Shown piece by piece: positions 31,546 through 41,782 of a stretch of DNA of 64,000 nucleotides (position 1 is its first letter; every line of letters starts with the position of its first letter). The translations under genes and the position numbers were made by a program. Source of the stretch: Rutpela maculata (taxonomy: Eukaryota; Arthropoda; Insecta; Coleoptera; Cerambycidae); the NCBI GenBank assembly GCA_936432065.2, contig OW386290.2, positions 49,432,843 to 49,496,842 of the forward strand. The letters run 5' to 3'. The notes under the pieces were generated by a model. It saw only the letters and a list, made by a program, of their open reading frames with translations, was not told the DNA's origin and ran no database searches.

Positions 31546-33356
31546 AAGAGGCTGTCGAGAACTAAGTTCCATAGCAGTGGTGATATTACACCTCCCTGCG
31601 GGCAGCCTCTCGCGACCATTCCTCGCACAGAAGCGTCTCCCACACTGATTTGTACAGCTCTTTTGGAGAGCATGTTGGATATCCAGCTTCCCATAATCGT
31701 GGGGACGTTTCTCTCCACTAGGGCTGCCGTGATTTTTGGGAAGGTGGTTTTATCAAACGCACCTTCTATGTCTATGAATACACCTAGGGTGGACTCTTTA
31801 TTGTCCAAGGATTTCTCAATCCGACTCGCGACCGCATGGAGGGCGGTGTCGGTGGATCTTCCCAATGTGTATGCGTGTTGGTTGGGATGCAAAGGGTTGT
31901 CTTTCACTACGACATCCCTTATGTATCGTTCACATAGCTTCTCCATCGTCTTGAGGAGAAACGAGGTTAGGCTGACAGGCCTATATGCTTTGGGGGTGGT
32001 ATAAACCATCCGCCCTGTCTTTGGAATGAACACAACTTTCACTTCTCTCCATATCTCTGGAATATGAAGGTGCGCCAAGCTCGCCCTAAATACTCCGACC
32101 AGGTGCGGCAATAGTTCATCCAGTCCCCATTGCAGTAGGGCGGGATAGATGCCGTCAATGCCTGGTGATTTGAAAGGAGAGAAGCTCTGTATTGCCCATC
32201 TTATCCTGTCTTCGCTCACTAGTTGGTTGGCCATTTGCCAATCCAGGTCTGAGTCGACTTCGTTTGGCCATTCCTTCCGTTCTGTTATCACAGATTCCGG
32301 GAAGTGAGTTTCCATAAGTAACTCTAGGCTTCCACGAAGGTCGGTAGTTCTTGTGCCATCGTCCTTTTTTAGTAGACAAAGGTCATGGTCTTTATCTTTG
32401 GCGAGGATTTTGCAAAGCCTAGCGGTCTGTGAGTAGTCTTCGATTTCCTCACAGTAGGTTCTCCACGCTTCTCTTTGTCTTTGTCTGACTAGTTTCTTAA
32501 ACTCTTTCAGGTTGGTTTTGTATGACTCCCAATCTGATTCCTGTCTAGTTAATTTTGCTTTGTTGAACGAGGTCCTAGCCTTCTTCTTGAGGTCAGTCAG
32601 CCCCTGACACCACCACTTGGTGGCCTCATTGGACTGTTGCGAGGACCTCAAGGGGCAGGATGTCTCAAAAGCTTGTCTCATTGCTGTTTGCAATATTATA
32701 ACATATTGCTCTATTTCACCACTACTTCCGGGTGTCCTTACGCTAACTCCTTCCAGGTTCTCCCTGAGTTGACATCGATATACGTCTTTGTCAGTCCTCC
32801 GGGGATCTCGGAAGGGTTTTTTCGGTGTCTTAATAAGGTTGATTTCAAAGTTTATCCATTGGTGATCTGATAGTGTTACGCAGTCAGACACATGCCAGTT
32901 TTGGATTAGGCTGGATATATGCCACGTTGTTAGTGTTATATCTATTATGGTTTGACTTCTGGAGTTTATAAATGTTGGTGTACAGCCCCTGTTGCTTACA
33001 ATAAGGTTGTTACCAGTTATATAATCATAAAGTGACTTACCCCTTGCATTGTTGTCTTCACTGCCACAGGTCACATGGTGTGCATTGGCGTCACAGCCCA
33101 TGATTAGTTCCCAGTTTTGATTGCGGCAGTGTGCTACCAGTTCCTCCATTTCTTTTGATGGTGGAAGAGTGGCCGAGTCCTGGGGGAGGTATACTGATGC
33201 TAAGACAACAGTTGTTAGTTTGTTTGCCACCAGACATTCCACCTTAACGGCCGTTAGATGTTGAGAGGTGTTGAAGTGGCTGGGTTTTGATGTGCCGAGG
33301 AACGTAGATGGCTGTCCTCGGTCTCTCTGTTGTTGGTGAGCTGAAAATGAGTCCAC
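31488..33356 (-). pseudogene. LINE ORF2 part 1: endonuclease and RT
   Basis: This gives 622 codons without a stop. Residues 1-190 are the endonuclease, with a 'VYLPQD' strand, GCDANAHH near residue 87 and SDHQW near 165. Residues 350-620 are RT: SPFKSPGIDGIYPALLQ, 'YRPVSLTSFLLKTMEKL', 'GVFIDIEGAFDKTTF' (first catalytic aspartate), and 'GCPQGGVISPLLWNLVLDSL'. The frame then runs off into about 13 wrong residues because CTCAA is duplicated. The real N-terminus is missing: an upstream 'RTAIYVPRHIKTQPLQHL' block in another frame (33244-33330) is the preceding part of the endonuclease. The enzyme would nick DNA and copy the RNA at the target. Confidence 0.85.
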
Positions 33357-33360
33357 TTAG

Positions 33361-33690
33361 TCTTGACAACCTCAGTTCTGGGAAAGCTGAGAAGAAAAGT
33401 TCAGGGTGACGGAACGTTTTACCTGTCTTGAAAGGTTCAAATCGAGCTTTGAACATGTAAAGAATTTTTTTTTCTTGTCGTGGGAAGTAAATATGATGAG
33501 GAAAAAATTGACAACTGCTCTTTTGACTGATACGCCAAGTTACAAAGACCGAAATAATGACAGCCACCGGTCAAAATTCTGGTCACCGCTGCGAGGCAGT
33601 TCTGCTCATTATCGAGTAATTTCGATGTCTCTTGACCACAAGTAAGTTCGAACGGAACTTTTTGCTAGTTCAGTTACGAGGGATTATATT
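33361..33690. other. Unassigned sequence beside the LINE 5' truncation
   Basis: No gene is recognised. 'ctgcgaggcagttct' at 33590-33605 recurs as 'cagcgaggcagttct' at 33729-33744, so a third, mostly degraded unit of the next tandem repeat may begin here. Confidence 0.4.
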
Positions 33691-35455
33691 CGCATGTTGC
33701 TTAATTTTGAGGGCTGATCAAGTCATCGCAGCGAGGCAGTTCTCATTTTCATTAAGAAGACAAAAAAATATGAACTAAACTTTTTCTCAGTTCACATTTG
33801 AGAAAAATGATTTCCGCCGCGACAAAAAAAAAGCAAACTAAGGCTGTTTGTAAGCAAAAACTCTCAGATAATTTGTTTAAATTGAATTGGAATTTAATTT
33901 CAAGATTCCGGACATACAGTAATGATTGAAGAAGGATTAAAATTATCAGGTATCATTATTATCATTATTATGGTTTCTTAATTTTCACGTAACGGCGTCA
34001 GTATTCCAGTCTTCCCTGCCACTCCATCTCGTTGTCATAGGCAACGAAGCCATCCGGCCTCTCCATGTATTGCGCGCCCTGCCGCACCATTCCGGAGCAC
34101 GCATATACATACCAGGAGACTTGGATATGAGCTGCCCGGACCGAGGCTGCTGCGTTGGCACTATACGTAGTATGCCATCTCTGTATAACGACAACGCAGC
34201 ATCCTCGGTCCCAGTAGCTGCCATCTTTTATTTACGTATACATGTGTTCTATACCTTCTGCTGGAGAGGCTGCATGGCTTCCGAAACAATTCATGTAGTT
34301 GCCATGGGCAACGAAGTCATCCAGCATCTTCATATCCTCGCCACGCCAGCACGCCGAACGTATATGCGACTCCATTCATTTCGCATAGCTACGGTCAACG
34401 AAAAATAGCAGTTCGCATTTTTTTATCGTTTTATACACCCCACTCTATAAATAGAAAAAGACTTTAGCCTCGCTGCTTTGATAATTTTAGCCTCCTATTT
34501 GATACAACTTTGAATAATTTTATTGGAACTTAGGCCAATGAAAAATGGCAGTCCTCGCATGTTGCTTAATTTCGAGGGCTGATCAAGTCATCCCAGCGAG
34601 GCTGTTTTCCACTTCAGTCTATTCCAAATATCATTAAGACGAAAAAAATATGAATTGAACTTTTTCCCAATTCACATTTGAGAAAAATGATTTCCGCCGC
34701 GACAAAAAAAAGCAAATTAAGGCTGTTTGTAAGCACAAGCTGTCAGATAATTTGTTTAAATTGAATTGGAATTGAATTTCAAGGTTCCGGACATACAGTA
34801 ATGATAGAAGAAGGATTAAAATTGTCAGGTTTATTATTATGGTTTCAAACATTTAATTCATTCGTCTTCTTATTCTTCTTCATTTTAACGTAACGGCGTC
34901 AGAATTCCAGTCTTCTCTTCCACCTCGTTGTCATTTGCAACGAAGCCATCCGGCCTCTCCATGTATAGCGCGCGCTACCGCACAATTCTGGAGCACGCAT
35001 ATACATACCAGGAGACTCTGATATGAGCTGCCCGGACCGAGGATGCTGCGTTGGCATTATACGGAGTATACCATCTCTGTATAACGACAACGCAGCATCC
35101 TCAGTCCCAGCAGCTGCCATCTTTTAGTTACCTATACAGGCGTTCTATACCTTCTGCTGGACATGCTACATGCCTGATACACTCTATGTCGTTGCCACGT
35201 AGGCAACGAAACCATACAGCGTCTCTATATCCTCGCCACGCCAGCACGCCGAACGTATTTGCGACTCTTCCATTTCGCATAGCTACGGCCAACGGAAAAT
35301 GGCAGTTCGCATTTTTTTATCGTTTTATATACACCCCACTCTATAAATAGAAAAAGATTTTAGCCTCGCCGCTTTGATAAATTTAGCCTCTAATTTGATA
35401 CAACTTTGAATAATATTATTGGAACTTAGGCCAATGAAAAATGGCAGTCCTCGAT
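33691..35455. repeat. Two tandem units of about 866 and 899 bp
   Basis: Unit 1 is 33691-34556 and unit 2 is 34557-35455, both starting CGCATGTTGCTTAATTT. By eye they agree at most positions, with a few short indels (the largest near 34605-34630). Each contains an internal pair of related 'ggcaacgaagycatcc' modules and a hairpin of about 95 nt. A minus-strand frame starting MAA(T/A)GTEDAALSLYRDG is open in both (33985-34224 and 34899-35120), but most differences change residues, so it does not look constrained. The outer boundaries do not match any terminal-repeat type that I know. Confidence 0.85.
34129..34222. repeat. Hairpin inside the tandem unit
   Basis: 'ggaccgaggctgctgcgttg' pairs with 'caacgcagcatcctcggtcc'. 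The loop holds a second near-palindrome, 'ggcactatacgtagtatgcc'. The same hairpin is present in unit 2 (about 35032-35120). Confidence 0.75.
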
Positions 35456-37837
35456 TTATTCATGTCTTTTTCATCAATTTTAATGAGAAATAATCGAGAA
35501 CTTCGAGAAGTCGTTTGCCAGCTGCCCGTATCGTTTTCAGAACTTTTGTCGTATGAAAAAGTGTCTTAGAATTTCATCAATTCTTTGCGAATAAAGCTCG
35601 CTGTTTTGGTAACCGGCTGCCGTTCCTCAAAATCTGCCGTAAAAAAAACAAAAAAAAAATAGTTGTAGAGAAAACAGTGCATGAAACTGGTGCTGAATGT
35701 GTCTTTTTTTCATTTGTGTGGTTAATGAACTAGGACTCATCACTTACCTTCTACACAGCATTAGTGAAAGAAAAACTAACACTTTCATCACTAGTTGCCA
35801 CAAATAGCTATTAAACCATTCCATATCTCTTAAGTAATAAGTTCAGGATTTAATTAAGAATTGAATTTTAATCCTTTTTTAATTATTGATGATTAATATA
35901 GATTAAAACTGATTGAGTTCTGTTCAAAAAAATATTTTAACCCGATTTTAATAAAAATTTGTATCCGGTTTGCAATTTAATATCTACGTGATGTGGTCAA
36001 ATAAGCAGAATAAAAATTTATTAGGCAATTAATTGCGATGCAATTAGTAGACAATAGTCATTAAATACATTTAAAATAAAGCGTGTGGAATGTTGTATTG
36101 ATTTTCGATTTATTTGTTAGCAGTGATATTATCAAAGCGGGAACTGCAAGCGCTGTCCTTGAAGAAATATTACAGTAGTTTCTATTAGCTTTAAATGTAT
36201 TATTTTGTAGTTGTTATGAAACTGATATATATCGATGGGAGTTTAAAATATTTGTCTGGCTACCATTAGTCTACTGTTATTGACTAAACTTTATACCACC
36301 AAGATAATATCGAGACGGATGTTGACGTTGAAACAATACTCGGTCTCGATGAGAATTTATGACTTTTGGAATAAAACTTAGTCGACACAATCCAATATTG
36401 CGGAATAATATCAGAATTCTCGTAGATAGAAATTGGAAAATATATACTTTGATTTGGGTCAGAATTACAAAATCAAATCGCTGGTACCACTGGAGGACCG
36501 TACGAAGAACGGCTAGAAATAAAATAATTCCCTTATATAGATGAATACACTTAGAGTCAACACAATTATTGACAGGTTTTTCGTATATTTTAAATATACA
36601 AATGCATTCTCATCTAGGTCCTCAGATTTTGGTATTTCTATTATAAAAAAAGATAAGAATACATCAAATAACTAGGAACTGCTAGTAGCTTTTTAAGATC
36701 ACATTTAAATAAATAATGGTACATTATTGTAAAATACATTGAAAAATACACATTATTTCAAAATGTGCAATACAATCCAATTTTATTGCTATAAGCCCCA
36801 AAAGAAATATTTATCCTGTGTGCCAAATATTTCCTAGTCTGTACTGTACTAATGACGGCCAAAATGCCTGAAACTGCTTTATACAATAAGTGGTTGGTTC
36901 TTAGCTTATATTTGATGATGAACAAAATTATGTACGAAATTTTGTACTTCTATAGTTGAGAAAATATTTCATTTCCTAGAACTTCATTCCTTTTCATTTT
37001 TCTCGTACTTTTCATAGTTTTCGAAATAATGGAGCTTTAGTCGGTGCAAATGTAGGTGAACCTCGTCTAAAGGCCGTGACTGAATTTAATTTCTTTTATG
37101 GGCGCCAGGTCTAATGCGTCTAATGCAAGATGGTTCATCCACTCTCAGAGAGGTTCTTTTGAATTTATGTGGGACACCAAGAACCGGAGTCCTATAATAG
37201 ACGAGATAAGGAAAAAGTTATACCTACCAAGACATTGCTTACTGCTTCTCTCCAGCTGCCTTCCGACGATGCATTTGTGTTGATGTTGAATACTGGTTAT
37301 ACTCTAATCATTTTTTAATTTTTAATCACTTTTTGAGAATTTACCCCCTTAACTATCGTGATTTGATCGATGTCCTGAATAACAGACTTAAGGATCTAAT
37401 GAGAATCCTCAAAATCAATTATCGACTCAATACACGAAGTCGCCTGAAAGATTAAACTAAAAGTTAATCATTCAACTCAGAAAATTCAAAAGTTCAGTAA
37501 TACCATTTATTGTAAATAAAGTTCAAAAATGTATGCAATAATAGAGCTAGCTAGCTAGTACATTTAATTCATCGGAATCCACCTTCCAAATATGGCAAAG
37601 ATAGACCTTAACTTAACTACATACAATGGAGAAATATAGTATAAATCGACTGGCACAAAAAGATTCACAATCTCTTTGAAGATTATCTTATGCCTATTGG
37701 ACTTAAGACTGACTGTCTAATAATAAAAAAATATTTAACTAAAATTTTGGGCACTTGTGGTTAATTTTAAAAGTTCAAAATACCTGATTGTATAATTCAC
37801 AAAACTAGGCCTTTGATTCGCTTATATGAGTTGTGTG
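35456..37837. other. Unassigned AT-rich sequence
   Basis: No gene, RNA or repeat boundary is recognised. The short frames at 36359-36544 and 37098-37283 show no domain. Confidence 0.4.
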
Positions 37838-38150
37838 TGCAGTAGGAAGCTCCGATAATACTCCATCAATTATCGTGAAAGACAAGACCTTCGCGCCACT
37901 TTTTAAGGATGGTGAATGTATTTTTCGCTCTCAGGAGGTTCATAATTACCAACTTTCTGATTGCCAATAGTAAATTTGTGATACTCATCGAATTACAAGG
38001 GTAACTAGTACATGCGGTAGAAAGAGCCGATACGCCGTCAATTATCGTGAAAGGCAAGACGTTCGCACCAGTTTTCAAAGATGGCGAATGTCTTTTTGTT
38101 CTCAGGAGGTTCATACTTACCAGGTTCCTGATTGCCATTCATAAACTTAT
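37838..38150. repeat. Tandem dimer, period 172 bp
   Basis: 'caattatcgtgaaag(a/g)caaga' occurs at 37866 and 38038. The following 'ttctcaggaggttcata' and 'ctgattgcca' blocks also repeat at the same spacing. The dimer is diverged and non-coding. Confidence 0.75.
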
Positions 38151-38159
38151 CATTTTTTT

Positions 38160-38600
38160 TCCTGACTTTTTTTTCAAAATTGGGCGAGTGTAGCGCCTCG
38201 TACTATCCAAAATGAATGGGAGTCTGGATTCTTGATTTTTGGTAGTAAATTAAGAAATCCCTCCAACCCCCATGCGTAAATCTATGCGTAAATCTATGAC
38301 TTATTTGTGACTTTTTACTTACACCTTTGGGGGCCTGCCGTACACCCCCCCAAAAAAGGGTTGGCATGGTCATTTCTGTGCTCTACTGCCTCAAATTAAC
38401 AACAAATCACATATTTTGGGAGTAAACCTATGACACCCAATTAGTGGTCGGCGGGCTTCTGGTCTATAATAGGTCTTTGATGCCGACCCTAATTTGATTG
38501 AAATCGGATTACTAATAACTGAGATATGGAGGGGGAGCTATTAAAAGTGAGACACGCACACAGAGACACATTTATGTAATATTTCCATAATTGAAATATA
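38160..38600 (+). repeat. Probable LINE 3' tail
   Basis: The text 'ttgattgaaatcggattact', 'aactgagatatggaggggga' and 'gagacacgcacacagagaca' resembles non-coding tails of RTE-like LINEs. No coding part is present, and the boundaries are approximate. Confidence 0.4.
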
Positions 38601-38733
38601 AAATCGGAATTCAAAAATTAATTTAAATGTTAACATTTGTATATATAAAAATAATAATAATTTTTGTTGTTGTTTTATATCCATGACAATAGTATGTAAG
38701 TGAATACGCTACAATTATCTTCGCAATATATAA

Positions 38734-39422
38734 GGGCGGCCGTACACGAGCAACATTTTGCAGTCGGATCGACCACAAAATTGCGGTCGCGTCCCGGCGA
38801 ACTGAGGCCCACCATAAGAAATACTGTACCATCTATACACGGGAGTCTACGGAAGTCAGAACGGGCATCTGCAGTCGGCTTGTGGCTGATCCCAGCTGAG
38901 TGGTCACATCGACGCGTGCGCCGTCACTGCCATACACGGAACAAAATCTTGTGTTCGTATTCGCCACGACGTGTGAAATTCATTTCGTTGGTGGACATTA
39001 TTTATAGAAGGAACAAATGTCTCTGATGGTAGAAACAATGCCAAAAACTAAAATAATCTCGAAAATAAATTTACAAAATAATTTCGTTCTGCTTGAGTTT
39101 TCCAAATAAATTATAAATATTCTTTTGTTATCGAAACTAGCAGTAGATATATCCAGGGCGATCGTACTTTCCTACGCTTTCTTTTCCTCAAAATAAGAAG
39201 TAACAGTGCTTCTTCGAAATATATATTTAGAACTGATGTTCCTATATTATATGTTGTGTGGTCAGATTGTAGTCGCCTCGACTATGAGGGTAGTTGATAC
39301 GACTACAACTCATCCACATAAAAGTAGTCAGGATGTGGTCGGGTCAACCGAAAGTAGCAGTCGACTTGACCTCAAATTTGTGGTTACTTCAACTGAAAAA
39401 TGTGGCTCGTGTACGGCCGCCC
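38734..39422. mobile_element. PIF/Harbinger-type MITE (689 bp) with TAA duplication
   Basis: The perfect inverted ends are GGGCGGCCGTACACGAGC and GCTCGTGTACGGCCGCCC. Both flanks are TAA (38731-38733 and 39423-39425). A 3-bp TWA target and ends starting GGGC/GGCC are the Harbinger signature. The interior is GC-richer than its surroundings and rich in CGAC/GTCG words near both ends. There is no transposase or Myb-like protein. Confidence 0.85.
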
Positions 39423-39425
39423 TAA

Positions 39426-40227
39426 CTAGTGTAGTAGTGTCTGAAACTTGAGTAGTGTTCATAAATCTTAAAAAGTGAATTCCATTCTGAGCCACCTTGT
39501 ATGAACAATTATAAACTTCTCTATTTTTATTATCCGTAATAACTGCATATGTCAGTTATTATGTAAAGTAACTGTAATCTGTGTAATCGCATTATTTTAT
39601 TAGTTTTTAACAGGAATGATCATCAAGAAACATTATTTTAGATAGCACAACAAGCAAACTTTAATGACTATCTCAGTTATTATGCATAATACCTGAAATC
39701 CGAACTTGGTTATTACCTATAATAACTGGTTTTGGATATTATCTGTAACATGCCACAAAAATATAAATCGCCATCAGTCATTGCGGTACATAAATGAACA
39801 CACCAAATTTAAATAACAAACAAATGGTTACAGTAATTATTATATATAAACTCAAGTACAGCTAGATCACTCTTGAAATTATTGCCAGTGGAGTAGCTTC
39901 CCTGTGCACCCAAAACCATTGCACCCTACAGTCGATTACTAGAATAGACGCTCGTTTCGCTAACTATATTGGCATCATCTGGAGATTATTAAGAGTGTTT
40001 CAGTCATATCCAGATTATATGATAATGTAGAAGAACTCACTACCGGGCGTCAATTTGACGTGACACAAATTTATTTTCAGAAGGGCGCCAGCCGCGTTCT
40101 GCCCCGTTCTTCTACTCCCAAGCGGGTTTTCGATAAGATATAACCCGATAGACCAGTAATAGGTCAAGGCTGCACTACCTCAGATCATTAACTACGTTCC
40201 CTGTGTCGGGATGCTACTTATATACTG
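39426..40227. other. Unassigned sequence with Penelope-like motif
   Basis: Short 'cagttatta/taataactg' words recur at 39510-39740. On the minus strand at 39947-39984, CAGATGATGCCA, a loop, TTAGCGAAACGAGCGTC resembles a hammerhead core with an intact GAAAC box but CAGATGA in place of CTGATGA. Confidence 0.35.
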
Positions 40228-40510
40228 GTAATAATGGGTTTTACGCCTAAGAAGTTTTGTAATTTTTGCATAAAAAAAATCCCTAACAGAGATTTCTCTC
40301 TGACGGAATTAAAATTTGACGTGATTTTTATTTGTTTACCCAATAAGAATGAGTTTAACGCCTATGGATTTTTGAGATTTTTGCATAAAAAAATCGCTAT
40401 CGGAGATTTCTCTCTGGCGGGAATTTGACGTGATTTCTATTTGTTTACCTACTGATAAAGGATTCTACACTTAATGATTCTTAAAAAATCGTATAAAGAA
40501 ACCCTATCGA
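40228..40510. repeat. Short tandem repeat, period about 111 bp
   Basis: Blocks 'ttt(a)acgcctA', 'tttttgcataaaaaaat' and 'ggagatttctctctg(a/g)cgg' recur, and 'aatttgacgtgattt' starts at about 40315 and 40426. About two and a half units are recognisable. It is not coding. Confidence 0.7.
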
Positions 40511-40706
40511 GCTCCCGTAAGGTGAGCAGAACACTGAGTATCAGACTTGCGGAGTCATGAGACTCCGATTAAAACCCAATAGTGCCCGAGTAATTTTTTT
40601 GGAAAACTTTCGGAAAAAAATATTGATTGACCCCCATTTAGGGCTTGTCAGTACCCCCCAAATCACATTTTATTTATTCCTGTGCATTTTCACCAATTTT
40701 TTTGAC

Positions 40707-40722
40707 GTATGATATATCATAC
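40707..40722. repeat. 16-bp palindrome, left of the piggyBac relic
   Basis: GTATGATATATCATAC is perfectly self-complementary. The same 16 bases occur at 41765-41780 on the other side of the transposase relic. Confidence 0.85.
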
Positions 40723-40813
40723 CATAAAAATATGCATGTAGAATATTATTTAAAAAAATTATTTATTATAATTCAAAACATTCAATAAATTTGAGAGAAA
40801 GTAGCAGACTATA

Positions 40814-41725
40814 TTACATAGAAGGGGTATGATATCTTCGAAAGCATGTGTCTGGATGTAATCCTATGTTACATTTGACACAAGAAAATTTTGTACATTT
40901 ACCACAATATCCACGTCGCGTCGTTGTGTAGCAATTTTGTCAATCAGGTGATCAGTTTTGTCAAACCTGACCTTTTTCAATATATTCCTACTACATTTTA
41001 GTTTGGGGCCAGTTAAATGATCAGTAGCAGTTAAACAATTATCCTCAAAAACTGCAGAAGGGACACTTTTGGATAGACAAAACGATAAAGAAGCCACATG
41101 TTGACTACCGATCCATTCAAGTAAAAGCGAATCATTGCCCGATACCATTTGCAAGATCTGATTCGTATACGATAGTCCTCTCATTTTATCATATCCACAC
41201 TTCCCATTCCTGGGTTATAGAGACTTATAAGTGTCGGTTGATCCACATGAACTTGCTTCCTTTGTTGTTTAGATCATCTTTTGCACGTGCCTTTTGTCAA
41301 ACAAATGTCTTTGTTTTTGATGTTGGTTGCAATATTCACTTGACTATTGTCATGCCATCTGGTGAGTTGAATACTACTATTAGAGTCAATCAGAGTATGA
41401 GAAGTCCCTCGTTTTTCTTTTTTCAGCTCTTTTAAAGGAGCTTTCTCTATACGGTCAGAGCGGATGGTTGAAGTTCAAGTAATGGTAAGCAGTTAAAAAA
41501 ATTATCCAAATATATTGTCGAAGGCGGGGGAATATATCTCATACAAAGTTTCTCGGTGACACTGGATCCCAAAGTTTTACTCTTGATTTTATCCCCACTG
41601 CCCGTGTGGGGGTTGTGAGGCACCAAAATTTAAAACCATAGCGAATTGGCCTTCCCTTTATAAATTACTCCATATTGTTATGGCCAAAATAAGGCTCCGT
41701 AGCCTCATCCAATGAAAGAGAAGTT
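40814..41725 (-). pseudogene. piggyBac-like transposase, C-terminal two-thirds
   Basis: Minus-strand blocks in shifting frames read LSLDEATEPYFGHNNME, then (after a stop) FIKGRPIRYGFKFWCL, then 'SNSSIQLTRWHDNSQVNIAT' and VHVDQPTLISL. Near the end comes YCGKCTKFSCVKCN, followed by IGLHPDTCFRRYHTPSM and a stop. The first blocks surround a catalytic aspartate of the DDD domain. The final CX2C...CX2C...H..C cluster is the cysteine-rich domain that binds the terminal repeats. The N-terminal third and the terminal repeats with TTAA flanks are not seen. One clear stop (TAA at NNME) and at least two frameshifts show that it is dead. The transposase would excise and insert the element at TTAA. Confidence 0.82.
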
Positions 41726-41762
41726 CTGAAACTAAACTAACATTCATACCGCCATCTGCCTA

Positions 41763-41782
41763 CCGTATGATATATCATACGG
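41763..41782. repeat. 20-bp palindrome, right of the piggyBac relic
   Basis: CCGTATGATATATCATACGG is perfectly self-complementary and contains the 16-bp palindrome seen at 40707-40722. Confidence 0.85.

Larger units (their letters stand above)
29700..33360 (-). mobile_element. RNase H-bearing LINE (I/LOA/R1 type), 5'-truncated, nearly intact
   Basis: One ORF2 spans endonuclease, RT, RNase H and a C-terminal cysteine motif over about 3.47 kb, broken by a 5-bp duplication at 31535-31545 and a frame change near 33250-33330. The 3' untranslated region runs to about 29700 and ends near AATAAA (minus strand). The 5' end lacks ORF1 and the first part of the endonuclease. It has higher GC and many fewer lesions than the other LINEs here, so it is probably the youngest. 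The clade among I, LOA and R1 is not resolved. Confidence 0.85.

Noticed and set aside
30263..33567. Several plus-strand frames of 60-156 codons over the RNase H LINE
   Set aside because: They mirror the strong minus-strand coding region and contain no domain of their own.
33985..35120. A conserved small protein (MAA.GTEDAALSLYRDG) in both tandem units
   Set aside because: The two versions differ mostly by residue-changing substitutions, which points to neutral divergence of a duplicated non-coding unit.
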